A stretch of 64,000 nt of DNA from Kosakonia oryzae. Its GTDB lineage: Bacteria > Pseudomonadota > Gammaproteobacteria > Enterobacterales > Enterobacteriaceae. Position 1 is the stretch's first letter. Every line of letters starts with the position of its first letter. The position numbers were made by a program, and so were the translations under genes. The notes under the pieces were generated by a model. That model was given only the letters and a program-made list of their open reading frames with translations, was not told where the DNA came from and ran no database searches. Positions 1-9,451 of this stretch are shown here, one piece after another. The stretch covers positions 992,001 through 1,056,000 of the forward strand of contig NZ_CP014007.2 in assembly GCF_001658025.2 (NCBI RefSeq), read 5' to 3'.

Positions 1-136
1 TCATTAAGGCAATGTGTCCGGCTACGGTTCGGAAGACATTTATGATAAAGTCTGGCGCTTGCGCGGCATCGCCCGGCCCCGGAGTGGAGTCTGACGAAAA
101 GTTATGGGATGATGGTGCCGTTTTTCAGGGGGCAGG
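1..136. other. Window edge and region upstream of ftsB
   Basis: No complete gene lies here. One plus-strand frame is open from base 8 to a TGA at 92-94 and could be a short tail or chance; I do not recognise the peptide. The last bases, GGGGGCAGG just before position 137, give ftsB a strong ribosome-binding site. Confidence 0.4.
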
Positions 137-475
137 ATGGGTAAACTAACGCTGCTATTGCTGGCTTTACTGGTCTGGCTACAGTATTCGCTGTGGTTCG
201 GCAAGAATGGTCTGCATGACTACGGCCGCGTCAGCGAAGATGTGGCGACACAGCAGGCGACGAACGCCAAATTAAAATCGCGCAACGATCAGCTTTTCGC
301 CGAAATTGATGACCTCAATGGCGGTCAGGAAGCGATTGAGGAACGCGCACGCAACGAATTAACCATGACTAAGCCGGGCGAAACGTTTTATCGTCTGGTG
401 CCGGATTCGTCAAAGCGTACGCCGGGGTCAGCGCAAAACCAGAATCAGAATCAAAACACACAAAATAATCGATAA
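137..475 (+). CDS. ftsB: Cell division protein FtsB
   Basis: Small bitopic inner-membrane protein of the divisome. In the known family it forms a complex with FtsL and FtsQ and helps activate septal peptidoglycan synthesis. The 112-residue product has a very short cytoplasmic start, one membrane helix at about residues 3-20, and a periplasmic coiled coil at about 28-70. The C-terminal tail is low-complexity and rich in Gln and Asn (repeated QN units, residues 98-111), longer than I would expect from E. coli. ispD follows 19 bp later in the usual order. Confidence 0.96.
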   Translation: MGKLTLLLLALLVWLQYSLWFGKNGLHDYGRVSEDVATQQATNAKLKSRNDQLFAEIDDLNGGQEAIEERARNELTMTKPGETFYRLVPDSSKRTPGSAQNQNQNQNTQNNR

Positions 476-494
476 ACAGTCCCGGGTTTACGAC

Positions 495-1205
495 ATGTCA
501 GCACTAATTCCGGACGTCTGTGCCGTCGTGCCGGCCGCCGGATTCGGCCGCCGCATGCAAACGGAATGTCCTAAGCAGTATCTCTCCATTGGCCAAAAAA
601 CGATTCTTGAGCACGCCGTAGACGCGCTGCTTGCTCACCCGCGCGTCAGCAGGGTGATTATTGCCGTCAGTCCGGGCGACGAGCGCTTTGCCCGCCTGCC
701 GCTGGCGCAACATCCGCAGATTACCGTGGTGAACGGCGGCGCAGAACGCGCCGATTCGGTGCTGGCGGGCTTAAAAGCCGCTGGCGACGCACAGTGGGTG
801 CTGGTGCATGATGCTGCGCGTCCTTGTCTGCATCAGGATGATTTAAACCGGCTGTTACAGCTCAGCGAAACCAGCCGTGTCGGCGGCATCCTCGCCGCGC
901 CGGTGCGCGACACCATGAAACGCGCGGAGCCGGGCAAAACGGCGATTGCCCATACCGTTGAGCGCAATGATTTATGGCATGCGCTGACGCCGCAATTTTT
1001 CCCGCTACAACTGTTGAACGATTGCCTGACCCGCGCCCTGAATGAAGGCGCGACGATCACCGACGAAGCGTCAGCGCTGGAGTATTGTGGATTCCACCCG
1101 GAACTGGTTGCCGGACGCGCGGACAATATTAAAGTGACCCGACCGGAAGATTTACGGCTGGCAGAATTCTATCTGACCCTTTCAGACCTTCAGGAGAAAG
1201 CATAA
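495..1205 (+). CDS. ispD: 2-C-methyl-D-erythritol 4-phosphate cytidylyltransferase
   Basis: Third step of the MEP isoprenoid pathway: transfers CMP from CTP to methylerythritol 4-phosphate, in the cytoplasm. The 236-residue length is normal. The N-terminal nucleotide-binding loop is seen as [10 protein letters not shown] with CPKQYL after it (about residues 12-30). HDAARPC (about 105) and TDEASALEY (about 190) are the other family blocks. The TAA stop shares its last A with the ATG of ispF, so the two are translationally coupled. Confidence 0.97.
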   Translation: MSALIPDVCAVVPAAGFGRRMQTECPKQYLSIGQKTILEHAVDALLAHPRVSRVIIAVSPGDERFARLPLAQHPQITVVNGGAERADSVLAGLKAAGDAQWVLVHDAARPCLHQDDLNRLLQLSETSRVGGILAAPVRDTMKRAEPGKTAIAHTVERNDLWHALTPQFFPLQLLNDCLTRALNEGATITDEASALEYCGFHPELVAGRADNIKVTRPEDLRLAEFYLTLSDLQEKA

Positions 1206-1684
1206 TGCGTATTGGACACGGTTTTGACGTACACGCCTTTGGCGGTGAAGGCCCGATTATTATCGGCGGCGTACGCATTCCTTACGAGAAGGGGCTGCTG
1301 GCGCACTCTGATGGCGATGTGGCGCTGCACGCGCTGACCGATGCGCTGCTGGGCGCGGCGGCGCTGGGCGATATCGGTAAACTGTTCCCGGATACCGATC
1401 CGGCATTTAAGGGCGCCGATAGCCGCGCGCTGCTGCGTGAGGCCTGGCGACGCATTCAGGCGAAGGGCTATACGCTGGGTAACGTTGATGTAACTATCAT
1501 TGCCCAGGCGCCGAAAATGCTGCCGCACATTCCGCAGATGCGCGTCTTCATCGCCGAAGATCTCGGCTGCCATATGGATGATGTCAACGTCAAAGCCACC
1601 ACCACAGAGAAACTCGGTTTTACCGGGCGTGGCGAAGGCATTGCCTGTGAAGCGGTTGCGCTGCTGGTGAAGGCAGCAAAATGA
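1205..1684 (+). CDS. ispF: 2-C-methyl-D-erythritol 2,4-cyclodiphosphate synthase
   Basis: Fifth MEP-pathway enzyme; cyclises CDP-methylerythritol 2-phosphate with release of CMP, as a homotrimer with zinc at the active site. The 159-residue protein shows the metal-binding DVH motif (Asp8, His10) and [18 protein letters not shown] with a third metal-ligand His at about 42. Its start overlaps ispD by one base and its stop overlaps truD by an ATGA, so it sits in a tightly coupled string. Confidence 0.97.
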   Translation: MRIGHGFDVHAFGGEGPIIIGGVRIPYEKGLLAHSDGDVALHALTDALLGAAALGDIGKLFPDTDPAFKGADSRALLREAWRRIQAKGYTLGNVDVTIIAQAPKMLPHIPQMRVFIAEDLGCHMDDVNVKATTTEKLGFTGRGEGIACEAVALLVKAAK

Positions 1685-2730
1685 CAGAATTCGAAAACCT
1701 GACCTGGCTGCATGGCAAACCGGCAGGCAGCGGGATCCTCAAAGCCAACCCGGAAGATTTCGTCGTTGTGGAAGATCTCGGCTTTGAACCGGACGGCGAA
1801 GGCGAACATATTCTGGTGCGTATACTGAAAAATGGCTGCAACACCCGTTTTGTGGCAGATGCGCTGGCAAAATTCCTAAAAATTCATGCACGCGAAGTGA
1901 GCTTCGCCGGGCAAAAAGATAAACATGCGGTGACCGAGCAATGGCTGTGCGCCCGCGTGCCGGGCAATACGATGCCGGATCTCAGCGCGTTTGAGCTTGA
2001 AGGCTGTAAAGTGCTGGAGTATGCCCGTCACAAGCGCAAGCTGCGGCTGGGCGCATTGCAGGGCAACGCATTTACGCTGGTGCTGCGTGAAGTGAGCGAT
2101 CGGGCGGATGTGGAGGCCCGTTTGCAGGCCATCAGTGAACAAGGTGTGCCGAATTATTTCGGTGCGCAGCGTTTTGGTATTGGCGGCAGCAATTTGCAGG
2201 GCGCGTTACGCTGGGCGCAGAGCGCTGCACCAGTGCGCGATCGTAATAAACGCAGTTTCTGGCTGTCGGCGGCGCGCAGTGCGTTGTTTAATCAAATCGT
2301 CAACGAACGATTGAAAAAAACAGACTTTAATCAAGTTGTTGACGGCGATGCGCTACAATTAGCGGGGCGCGGTAGCTGGTTTGTCGCCAGCGAGGAAGAG
2401 CGCGTGGAATTGCAGGCGCGCGTCGATGCGAAAACCTTAATAATTACCGCCGCGCTGCCGGGCAGCGGCGATTGGGGCACGCAGCGCGCAGCGCTGATGT
2501 TTGAGCAACAGGCGGTTGCCGATGCGCCGGAGTTACAGGCGCTGCTGGTGCGGGAAAAAGTAGAAGCCGCGCGCCGCGCGATGCTGCTCTATCCGCAGAA
2601 GCTTTGCTGGAACTGGTGGGATGATGTCACCGTCGAGTTACGTTTCTGGCTCCCGGCGGGAAGTTTTGCCACCAGCGTGGTCAGGGAACTTATTAACACA
2701 TCGGGTGATTATGCGAATATTGCTGAGTAA
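1681..2730 (+). CDS. truD: tRNA pseudouridine(13) synthase TruD
   Basis: Converts U13 of tRNA(Glu) to pseudouridine. The 349-residue length fits the family. The catalytic Asp lies in [14 protein letters not shown] (about residues 77-90), the TruD signature. NYFGAQRFG (about 157) is the second conserved block. It overlaps ispF by four bases and surE by 20 bases. The surE start lies inside the truD 3' end in another frame. Confidence 0.96.
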   Translation: MTEFENLTWLHGKPAGSGILKANPEDFVVVEDLGFEPDGEGEHILVRILKNGCNTRFVADALAKFLKIHAREVSFAGQKDKHAVTEQWLCARVPGNTMPDLSAFELEGCKVLEYARHKRKLRLGALQGNAFTLVLREVSDRADVEARLQAISEQGVPNYFGAQRFGIGGSNLQGALRWAQSAAPVRDRNKRSFWLSAARSALFNQIVNERLKKTDFNQVVDGDALQLAGRGSWFVASEEERVELQARVDAKTLIITAALPGSGDWGTQRAALMFEQQAVADAPELQALLVREKVEAARRAMLLYPQKLCWNWWDDVTVELRFWLPAGSFATSVVRELINTSGDYANIAE

Positions 2731-3472
2731 CGATGACGGGATCCACGCGCCGGGAATCCAGACGCTGGCAAAAGCGCTGCGCGAGTTTGCCGATGTTCAG
2801 GTGGTCGCGCCCGATCGTAACCGCAGCGGTGCGTCTAATTCACTGACGCTCGAATCCTCGCTCCGTACTTTTACCTTTGAAAACGGCGACATCGCCGTAC
2901 AGATGGGCACGCCGACCGACTGCGTTTTCCTTGGGGTGAACGCGCTGATGCGTCCGCGCCCGGATGTGGTGGTTTCCGGCATTAATGACGGGCCGAATCT
3001 CGGTGACGATGTGATCTACTCCGGTACCGTTGCGGCCGCGATGGAAGGGCGTCATCTTGGTTTTCCGGCGCTGGCCGTCTCGCTTAATGGCCATACCCAT
3101 TATGAAACGGCGGCCGCCGTCACCTGCTCTCTGCTGCGCGCTCTCAGCCGCGAACCGCTGCGTACCGGGCGGATCCTCAATATCAACGTGCCGGATCTGC
3201 CGCTCGATCAGATCAAAGGTATTCGCGTTACCCGTTGCGGTAGCCGTCACCCGGCCGATCAGGTTATTCCGCAGCAGGATCCGCGCGGCAACACACTGTA
3301 CTGGATTGGTCCGCCCGGGGAAAAATGCGATGCCGGGCCGGATACGGATTTTGCAGCCGTGGACGAAGGCTACGTCTCTGTCACGCCGTTGCATGTAGAT
3401 TTAACAGCATACAGCGCGCATGATGTGGTGTCGGGCTGGCTGGATCGTGTCGGGGTGAATTCGCAATGGTGA
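2711..3472 (+). CDS. surE: 5'/3'-nucleotidase SurE
   Basis: Cytoplasmic metal-dependent nucleotidase and exopolyphosphatase linked to stationary-phase survival. The start at 2711 is chosen because the protein then begins [15 protein letters not shown], the family N-terminus with the metal-binding Asp8-Asp9 pair; a longer frame upstream only reads through truD. The length of 253 residues is standard. [19 protein letters not shown] carries further conserved active-site residues. The gene overlaps truD at its start and pcm by seven bases at its end. Confidence 0.96.
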   Translation: MRILLSNDDGIHAPGIQTLAKALREFADVQVVAPDRNRSGASNSLTLESSLRTFTFENGDIAVQMGTPTDCVFLGVNALMRPRPDVVVSGINDGPNLGDDVIYSGTVAAAMEGRHLGFPALAVSLNGHTHYETAAAVTCSLLRALSREPLRTGRILNINVPDLPLDQIKGIRVTRCGSRHPADQVIPQQDPRGNTLYWIGPPGEKCDAGPDTDFAAVDEGYVSVTPLHVDLTAYSAHDVVSGWLDRVGVNSQW

Positions 3473-4092
3473 GTAAACGCGTACAGGATCTTCTCAATCA
3501 ATTACGCGCGCAGGGCATTAAAAATGAGCGGGTACTTGAGGCGTTATCGCAAGTGCCGCGCGAGAAATTTATCGATGAGGCGTTTGAACACAAAGCGTGG
3601 GATAACGTCGCGTTGCCTATTGGTCAGGGGCAAACCATTTCGCAGCCTTATATGGTAGCGCGAATGACCGAACTTCTGGAGCTGACACCCGCCTCACGGG
3701 TGTTGGAAATCGGCACCGGCTCTGGCTATCAAACGGCGATTCTGGCGCGTCTGGTACACCATGTTTGTTCTGTTGAACGCATTAAAAGCCTGCAATGGCA
3801 GGCGCGCCGCCGCCTGAAACAGCTCGATCTACACAATGTTTCTACTCGTCACGGTGATGGCTGGCAGGGGTGGCAGGCTCGCGCTCCGTTTGACGCCATT
3901 ATTGTGACCGCCGCACCGCCGGAGATCCCTGCCGCATTGATGTCGCAGCTGGATGATGGCGGCCTTCTTGTCTTACCCGTAGGCGACGAAATGCAGCAGT
4001 TGAAGCGCGTTCGTCGGCGGGGAAGCGAATTTATTATTGATACTGTGGAAGCGGTGCGCTTTGTTCCGCTGATAAGAGGCGAACTGGCCTGA
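3466..4092 (+). CDS. pcm: Protein-L-isoaspartate O-methyltransferase
   Basis: Repairs isoaspartyl damage in aged proteins by methyl transfer from S-adenosylmethionine. The 208-residue protein has [11 protein letters not shown] (about 58-68), typical of PCMT, and the SAM-binding loop [13 protein letters not shown] (about 82-94). It overlaps surE by seven bases. The surE-pcm-nlpD-rpoS order is the conserved stationary-phase block of enterobacteria. Confidence 0.97.
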   Translation: MVSKRVQDLLNQLRAQGIKNERVLEALSQVPREKFIDEAFEHKAWDNVALPIGQGQTISQPYMVARMTELLELTPASRVLEIGTGSGYQTAILARLVHHVCSVERIKSLQWQARRRLKQLDLHNVSTRHGDGWQGWQARAPFDAIIVTAAPPEIPAALMSQLDDGGLLVLPVGDEMQQLKRVRRRGSEFIIDTVEAVRFVPLIRGELA

Positions 4093-4208
4093 GTTACAGA
4101 GTTTTCCCTGGGATTTTCAGGCCGTAACAGCGTATGGTGGGCACATTTGCCGCCAGGCGTCGCGGTTATCTTTAAGTCATTGGTTATCTATATATTGTTG
4201 GGGGATAA

Positions 4209-5330
4209 ATGAGCGCGGGAAGCCCGAAATTCACCGTAAGCCGTATTGCGGCATTGTCACTGGTTTCGCTGTGGCTGGCAGGGTGTTCAAATTCCACTAA
4301 TGCTCCGGCCCCGGTCAGTTCCGTTGGCGGCAACGCCAGTTCAAATTCCAGTTCCGGCAGTTCCGGAATGTTGATTACACCGCCGCCAAAACTTGGCACA
4401 TCATCGCAGCAGCAAATTCAGCCTGTGCAGCGCCAGAGCGCGCAGCCAACGCAGATTCAGCCGATGGCGCAGACGCCTGTTGAAACCGTTAACGGGCGCA
4501 TTGTCTATAACCGCCAGTACGGCAATATTCCCAAAGGCAGCTATACCGGCGGTAGTACCTATATGGTAAAACGTGGCGATACACTCTTTTATATCGCGTG
4601 GATCACCGGGAACGATTTCCGTGATCTGGCGCAGCGTAATCATGTTGCCGCGCCCTATAACCTTGAAGTCGGGCAAACATTGCAGGTAGGTAATGCATCC
4701 GGCACGCCAATTACGGGTGGAAATGCCATTACTCGGGCTGATGATTCAGCACAAGGAATAGTCTCAAAACCTGCACAAAATTCCAGCGTAGTGGTTGCTT
4801 CGAAACCGACAATTACGTATTCTGAGGATTCAGGTGAACAAAGTGCTAACAAAATGTTGCCAAACAACAAGCCTGCGACAACCATCACAGCGCCTGTTAC
4901 GGCACCTTCTGTAAGCTCAACCGAACCGACTGCCAGCAGTACATCTACCAGTGCGCCTATTGCTTCATGGCGCTGGCCGACTGATGGCAAAGTTATCGAC
5001 AACTTCTCTGCTACCGAAGGTGGCAATAAAGGCGTCGATATCTCCGGCAGCAAAGGACAGGCTATTGTCGCGACCGCAGATGGGCGCGTTGTATATGCCG
5101 GTAACGCGCTGCGTGGTTACGGTAATCTGATCATCATAAAACATAACGATGATTACCTGAGTGCCTACGCCCATAACGACACAATGCTGGTCCGGGAACA
5201 ACAAGAAGTTAAGGCGGGGCAAAAAATAGCTACCATGGGTAGCACCGGAACCAGTTCTACACGCTTGCATTTTGAAATTCGTTACAAGGGGAAATCCGTA
5301 AACCCGCTGCGCTATTTGCCGCAGCGATAA
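4209..5330 (+). CDS. nlpD: Murein hydrolase activator lipoprotein NlpD
   Basis: Outer-membrane lipoprotein that activates the amidase AmiC at the septum. The signal peptide ends in a lipobox (LAGC, lipidated Cys26). A Ser/Asn/Gln-rich linker follows, then a LysM domain ([14 protein letters not shown], about 117-160), another linker, and a C-terminal LytM/M23 domain (about 255-370). That domain lacks the usual zinc ligands, as expected for an activator and not an enzyme. The main rpoS promoter lies inside nlpD in E. coli; I could not place it here by eye. Confidence 0.96.
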   Translation: MSAGSPKFTVSRIAALSLVSLWLAGCSNSTNAPAPVSSVGGNASSNSSSGSSGMLITPPPKLGTSSQQQIQPVQRQSAQPTQIQPMAQTPVETVNGRIVYNRQYGNIPKGSYTGGSTYMVKRGDTLFYIAWITGNDFRDLAQRNHVAAPYNLEVGQTLQVGNASGTPITGGNAITRADDSAQGIVSKPAQNSSVVVASKPTITYSEDSGEQSANKMLPNNKPATTITAPVTAPSVSSTEPTASSTSTSAPIASWRWPTDGKVIDNFSATEGGNKGVDISGSKGQAIVATADGRVVYAGNALRGYGNLIIIKHNDDYLSAYAHNDTMLVREQQEVKAGQKIATMGSTGTSSTRLHFEIRYKGKSVNPLRYLPQR

Positions 5331-5454
5331 ATCGGTGCAAGGTTGTTGAAGACTCCCCATTTGAGCCGTTGCAGTGCGCGCAGATGCCGCTGCAACGGGC
5401 GCAATGAGGTGTTTTCAGGAGCGTTGCCCAGGGATCACGGGTAGGAGCCACCTT
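5331..5454 (+). promoter_or_regulatory. rpoS untranslated leader with long hairpin
   Basis: The nlpD-rpoS spacer is 124 bp; from memory E. coli has about 60 bp. It holds a perfect 9-bp stem, CCGTTGCAG at 5366-5374 and CTGCAACGG at 5390-5398, with a 15-base loop. It ends in the strongly conserved GGGATCACGGGTAGGAGCCACCTT just before the start, whose TAGGAG is the ribosome-binding site. In E. coli this leader is folded and opened by Hfq-dependent small RNAs; whether the extra hairpin takes part is inference. Confidence 0.6.
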
Positions 5455-6447
5455 ATGAATCAGAATACGCTGAAAGTTCATGATTTAAATGAAGACGCGG
5501 AATTTGATGAAAACGGAGCAGAGGTTTTTGACGAAAAAGCCTTAGTAGAAGAGGAACCCAGTGATAACGACCTGGCTGAAGAGGAGCTGTTATCGCAGGG
5601 TGCCACCCAGCGTGTATTAGATGCTACTCAGCTGTACCTTGGGGAAATTGGGTATTCCCCACTATTAACGGCCGAAGAAGAGGTCTATTTTGCACGCCGC
5701 GCACTACGCGGTGACGTTGCTTCCCGCCGTCGCATGATCGAAAGTAACCTGCGTCTGGTGGTTAAGATTGCCCGTCGTTACAGTAATCGTGGTCTGGCGC
5801 TGCTGGATCTGATTGAAGAGGGTAACCTGGGGCTGATCCGTGCCGTTGAGAAATTTGACCCTGAACGTGGGTTCCGTTTTTCAACGTATGCAACCTGGTG
5901 GATTCGTCAGACCATTGAGCGGGCGATTATGAACCAAACCCGCACCATTCGTCTGCCAATTCACATTGTTAAAGAGCTGAACGTCTATCTGCGTACCGCG
6001 CGTGAGTTGTCCCATAAGCTGGACCACGAACCGAGTGCGGAAGAGATAGCTGAACGGCTGGACAAACCGGTTGACGACGTAAGCCGTATGCTGCGTCTCA
6101 ACGAGCGCATTACCTCAGTTGATACGCCGTTAGGCGGCGATTCTGAAAAAGCGCTGCTGGATATCCTGGCCGATGAGAAAGACAACGGTCCGGAAGACAC
6201 CACGCAAGATGATGATATGAAACAAAGCATCGTCAAATGGCTGTTCGAACTGAACGCCAAACAGCGTGAAGTGCTGGCGCGTCGTTTTGGTCTGCTGGGT
6301 TATGAAGCTGCGACACTGGAAGATGTGGGCCGTGAAATTGGTCTCACCCGTGAACGTGTTCGTCAGATTCAGGTTGAAGGTCTGCGTCGTTTGCGTGAAA
6401 TCCTGCAAACGCAAGGGCTGAATATCGAAGCGCTGTTCCGCGAATAA
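5455..6447 (+). CDS. rpoS: RNA polymerase sigma factor RpoS (sigma-38)
   Basis: Master sigma factor of stationary phase and general stress. The start at 5455 gives the standard 330 residues, beginning [14 protein letters not shown] and preceded by TAGGAG. Region 1.2 with [15 protein letters not shown] (about 54-70), region 2 with [18 protein letters not shown] and the -10 recognition helix ([11 protein letters not shown]), region 3, and region 4 with the helix-turn-helix [19 protein letters not shown] (about 290-310) are all intact. There is no sign of the common rpoS null mutations. Confidence 0.98.
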   Translation: MNQNTLKVHDLNEDAEFDENGAEVFDEKALVEEEPSDNDLAEEELLSQGATQRVLDATQLYLGEIGYSPLLTAEEEVYFARRALRGDVASRRRMIESNLRLVVKIARRYSNRGLALLDLIEEGNLGLIRAVEKFDPERGFRFSTYATWWIRQTIERAIMNQTRTIRLPIHIVKELNVYLRTARELSHKLDHEPSAEEIAERLDKPVDDVSRMLRLNERITSVDTPLGGDSEKALLDILADEKDNGPEDTTQDDDMKQSIVKWLFELNAKQREVLARRFGLLGYEAATLEDVGREIGLTRERVRQIQVEGLRRLREILQTQGLNIEALFRE

Positions 6448-6462
6448 ACATCTTTTCAAGTC

Positions 6463-6500
6463 AAAAAGGCCGGTCGCAGATGACGCGGCCTTTTTCTTTT
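6463..6500 (+). terminator. Rho-independent terminator of rpoS
   Basis: Stem AAAAAGGCCG (6463-6472) with CGGCCTTTTT (6486-6495), extended by an inner GTC/GAC pairing and followed by further Ts. It begins 16 bases after the rpoS stop. Its A-run also lets it act on the opposite strand for the convergent MarR gene. Confidence 0.9.
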
Positions 6501-6506
6501 CTGCGG

Positions 6507-6917
6507 TTACGCTTTATCCATCATCTTTCTGATAAGCGCTGAAAAAGCCGTTTGCTCTTCGGCGCTCAGGCGGCCAAGAAATGCCTGATCCACACCATTA
6601 CCGACAGGAATACTGCTTGCCAGCAGCCTTTCCCCTTCCGGCGTCAGATAGATAAACCGCCGACGCTTATCCGCAGGATCGTTTTCCCGCCGCACTAATC
6701 CCCGACTCTCCATCCGGCTCAGCATCTCCGCCAACGTCGCTTTGGTGCTGACAGCGACCTCCGTTAACGCAACCTGCTCAATGCCTGGGTTTTCTGCAAT
6801 TGAGCGCATCACCGCGTATTGCGGCTTAGTCAACTCGGGCAGCGCCTGCTGCCACTGCGAGGTATGCTGTTGAAAAAGCTGGCGCAGCAGGTGAAATGCT
6901 TCATTCCTTAATTTCAT
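6507..6917 (-). CDS. MarR-family regulator of the hydroxyarylate decarboxylase operon
   Basis: A 136-residue winged-helix repressor of the MarR/SlyA family, divergent from kpdBCD and so their likely regulator, presumably sensing a phenolic acid. The wing region reads TKATLAEMLSRMESRGLVRRENDPADKRR, the MarR DNA-binding signature. I chose the ATG at 6917 because GGAG lies seven bases upstream; an ATG eleven codons earlier has no ribosome-binding site. It converges on rpoS and shares its terminator. Confidence 0.85.
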   Translation of the reverse strand: MKLRNEAFHLLRQLFQQHTSQWQQALPELTKPQYAVMRSIAENPGIEQVALTEVAVSTKATLAEMLSRMESRGLVRRENDPADKRRRFIYLTPEGERLLASSIPVGNGVDQAFLGRLSAEEQTAFSALIRKMMDKA

Positions 6918-7056
6918 TTGCGCTCTCCATTGTGATCCTCTTCTTATCATAGCGGCTTATACGTTGCTTTATAACGATCGTCAATTTCACGTTTCGTGCC
7001 GCAACGTTTTGGGATGCCTTGTCAGGATCGTGTTGCAGGCGTAGTGTATTCCATAA

Positions 7057-7072
7057 TGTTCGTATGCGAACA
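7057..7072. promoter_or_regulatory. Candidate MarR operator before kpdB
   Basis: Perfect palindrome TGTTCG-TATG-CGAACA, located 15 bases upstream of the kpdB start and just before its ribosome-binding site GAGGTGG. The position would block initiation or clearance of RNA polymerase. Assigning it to the adjacent MarR protein is inference from position and symmetry. Confidence 0.55.
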
Positions 7073-7087
7073 ATATTGAGGTGGTGA

Positions 7088-7681
7088 ATGAAGCTGATTG
7101 TCGGAATGACCGGTGCGACGGGCGCGCCATTGGCGGTTGCGCTGTTGCAGGCATTGCAGCAGATGCCGCAGGTAGAAACGCATCTGGTGATGTCGAAATG
7201 GGCAAAAACGACCATTGAACTGGAAACCCCTTTTAGCCCGCGTGAGGTTGCTGCGCTGGCGGATCATTGCCATAACCCGGCGGATCAAGCGGCGACAATC
7301 TCCTCCGGATCGTTTCATACCGACGGCATGATCATCATTCCATGCAGTATGAAAACGCTCGCAGGTATTCGCGCAGGTTATGCCGAAGGGCTTGTTGGAC
7401 GCGCTGCCGATGTGGTGCTGAAAGAGGGGCGCAAGCTGGTGCTGGTTCCGCGAGAAACGCCGCTGAGCGCCATCCATCTGGAAAATATGCTCGCATTATC
7501 CCGCCTCGGCGTCGCCATGGTTCCGCCGATGCCCGCTTATTACAACCATCCACAAACGATTGACGACGTCACGCTGCATATTGTCGCCCGCGTGCTGGAT
7601 CAGTTCGGTCTTTCGCTGCCGCAGGCGAAGCGCTGGGGTGGTTTGCAGGCGGCGCAAAATTATTCACAGGAGAATGCATAA
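7088..7681 (+). CDS. kpdB: UbiX-like flavin prenyltransferase, decarboxylase subunit B
   Basis: Makes prenylated FMN, the cofactor of UbiD-type decarboxylases. The 197-residue protein has the family N-terminus MKLIVGMTGATGAPLAVALL with the FMN-binding GATGAP loop, SSGSFHTDGMIIIPCSMKTLAGI (about 75-97) and VPRETPLSAIHLENM (about 120-135). It is followed directly by kpdC with a one-base stop/start overlap. Known Klebsiella and Enterobacter operons (kpdBCD, ecdBCD) decarboxylate 4-hydroxybenzoate, vanillate or protocatechuate; the exact substrate cannot be read here. Confidence 0.92.
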   Translation: MKLIVGMTGATGAPLAVALLQALQQMPQVETHLVMSKWAKTTIELETPFSPREVAALADHCHNPADQAATISSGSFHTDGMIIIPCSMKTLAGIRAGYAEGLVGRAADVVLKEGRKLVLVPRETPLSAIHLENMLALSRLGVAMVPPMPAYYNHPQTIDDVTLHIVARVLDQFGLSLPQAKRWGGLQAAQNYSQENA

Positions 7682-9111
7682 TGGCTTTTGATGATTTACG
7701 CAGTTTTTTACAGGCGCTGGACGAGCAAGGACAGTTGCTGAAAATCAGTGAAGAGGTCAATGCCGAGCCGGATCTGGCCGCTGCCGCGAATGCGACCGGC
7801 CGCATTGGCGAAGGTGCCCCCGCACTGTGGTTCGATAATATCCGCGGCTTTGTCGATGCCCGCGTCACGATGAACACCATCGGTTCGTGGCAGAACCACG
7901 CGATTTCGCTGGGATTACCGCCGAACACGCCGGTTAAGCAGCAGATTGACGAATTTATCCGTCGCTGGGATAAGTTTCCGGTCGCCCCGGAACGTCGAGA
8001 CAATCCGCCGTGGGCGGAGAACAGCGTTGATGGCGATGACATCAATCTGTTCGATATTTTGCCGCTGTTCCGCCTGAACGACGGCGATGGCGGTTTCTAC
8101 CTTGATAAAGCCTGCGTTGTTTCCCGCGATCCGCTCGATCCCGAACATTTTGGCAAACAGAACGTCGGCATCTACCGCATGGAAGTGAAAGGCAAACGCA
8201 AACTCGGCCTGCAGCCGGTGCCAATGCACGATATTGCGCTGCATCTGCATAAAGCAGAAGAGCGTGGCGAAGATCTGCCCATCGCGATTACGCTCGGTAA
8301 CGATCCGATTATTACTCTGATGGGCGCCACGCCGCTGAAATACGATCAGTCGGAATATGAGATGGCGGGCGCATTGCGCGAAAGCCCGTACCCGATTGCC
8401 ACTGCGCCGCTGACCGGTTTCGATGTGCCGTGGGGATCGGAAGTGATCCTTGAAGGGGTGATCGAAGGGCGTAAGCGCGAGATCGAAGGGCCGTTCGGTG
8501 AGTTCACCGGCCACTATTCCGGTGGGCGTAACATGACGGTAGTGCGCATCGATAAAGTCTCTTATCGCACGAAACCGATTTTTGAATCCCTTTACCTTGG
8601 CATGCCATGGACGGAAATCGATTATCTGATCGGGCCAGCAACCTGTGTGCCGCTGTATCAGCAGTTGAAAGCCGAGTTCCCGGAAGTGCAGGCGGTAAAC
8701 GCCATGTATACCCACGGTCTGCTGGCAATTATCTCCACCAGAAAACGTTACGGCGGCTTTGCCCGCGCAGTGGGTTTGCGCGCCATGACCACGCCGCACG
8801 GCCTTGGTTACGTGAAGATGGTGATCATGGTTGATGAAGACGTCGATCCGTTTAACTTGCCGCAGGTGATGTGGGCGCTGTCGTCGAAAGTAAACCCGGC
8901 AGGTGATTTGGTGCAGTTGCCGAATATGTCGGTACTGGAACTCGATCCGGGTTCAAGCCCGGCCGGGATCACCGACAAACTGATTATCGACGCCACCACG
9001 CCGGTTGCGCCGGATAACCGTGGCCACTACAGCCAGCCGGTACGCGATTTGCCGGAAACCAAAGAGTGGGCTGAAAAACTGACCGCCATGCTGGCGAGCC
9101 GCCAAAAATAA
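7681..9111 (+). CDS. kpdC: UbiD-family hydroxyarylic acid decarboxylase, subunit C
   Basis: Catalytic subunit of a reversible, non-oxidative phenolic-acid decarboxylase that uses prenylated FMN made by the upstream UbiX-like protein. The 476-residue length is typical. EIEGPFGEFTGHYSGGR (about 263-280) carries the conserved acidic and glycine residues of the UbiD active site, and GMPWTEIDYLIGPA follows. It is read between kpdB and kpdD with almost no spacing. Confidence 0.93.
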   Translation: MAFDDLRSFLQALDEQGQLLKISEEVNAEPDLAAAANATGRIGEGAPALWFDNIRGFVDARVTMNTIGSWQNHAISLGLPPNTPVKQQIDEFIRRWDKFPVAPERRDNPPWAENSVDGDDINLFDILPLFRLNDGDGGFYLDKACVVSRDPLDPEHFGKQNVGIYRMEVKGKRKLGLQPVPMHDIALHLHKAEERGEDLPIAITLGNDPIITLMGATPLKYDQSEYEMAGALRESPYPIATAPLTGFDVPWGSEVILEGVIEGRKREIEGPFGEFTGHYSGGRNMTVVRIDKVSYRTKPIFESLYLGMPWTEIDYLIGPATCVPLYQQLKAEFPEVQAVNAMYTHGLLAIISTRKRYGGFARAVGLRAMTTPHGLGYVKMVIMVDEDVDPFNLPQVMWALSSKVNPAGDLVQLPNMSVLELDPGSSPAGITDKLIIDATTPVAPDNRGHYSQPVRDLPETKEWAEKLTAMLASRQK

Positions 9112-9121
9112 GGAGCGAAAA

Positions 9122-9358
9122 ATGATCTGTCCACGTTGTGCCGATGAGCACATTGAAATCATGGCGACGTCGCCGGTCAAAGGGGTCTGGACGGTGTACC
9201 AGTGCCAGCACTGTTTATATACCTGGCGTGATACCGAACCGCTGCGCCGTACCAGCCGTGAGCACTATCCACAAGCGTTTCGTATAACGCAGAAAGATAT
9301 TGATGACGCGCCGCAGGTGCCGACGATTCCGCCGCTGCTGGCAGAAAAACAACGGTAA
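9122..9358 (+). CDS. kpdD: Hydroxyarylic acid decarboxylase subunit D
   Basis: Small 78-residue third subunit always found with B and C in these operons. It has two CxxC knuckles (CPRC at residues 3-6 and CQHC at 28-31), so it is probably a zinc-ribbon protein; its exact role is unknown. GGAGCGAAAA just before the ATG is a strong ribosome-binding site. Confidence 0.92.
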   Translation: MICPRCADEHIEIMATSPVKGVWTVYQCQHCLYTWRDTEPLRRTSREHYPQAFRITQKDIDDAPQVPTIPPLLAEKQR

Positions 9359-9369
9359 TCGCCTGAAAG

Positions 9370-9397
9370 TCCGGCCTGCACAGAATGACAGGCCGGA
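9370..9397. terminator. Hairpin between convergent kpdD and mutS
   Basis: A perfect 9-bp stem, TCCGGCCTG (9370-9378) with CAGGCCGGA (9389-9397), and a 10-base loop. It lies in the only gap between the two convergent genes. There is no long T-run, so termination by this hairpin alone is uncertain. Confidence 0.55.
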
Positions 9398-9451
9398 TTC
9401 GATCACAGCGCGGAAAACTTCCAGGCTGCGTGCCATTTGGCAATCAGCGCC

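Noticed and set aside
8-94. Tail of an upstream gene at the window start
   Set aside because: The frame is open for 28 codons only and the peptide does not resemble the YgbE tail I would expect, so I list the region as unassigned.
7915-8799. 294-codon minus-strand open frame
   Set aside because: Lies wholly inside kpdC in another frame and has shadow composition.
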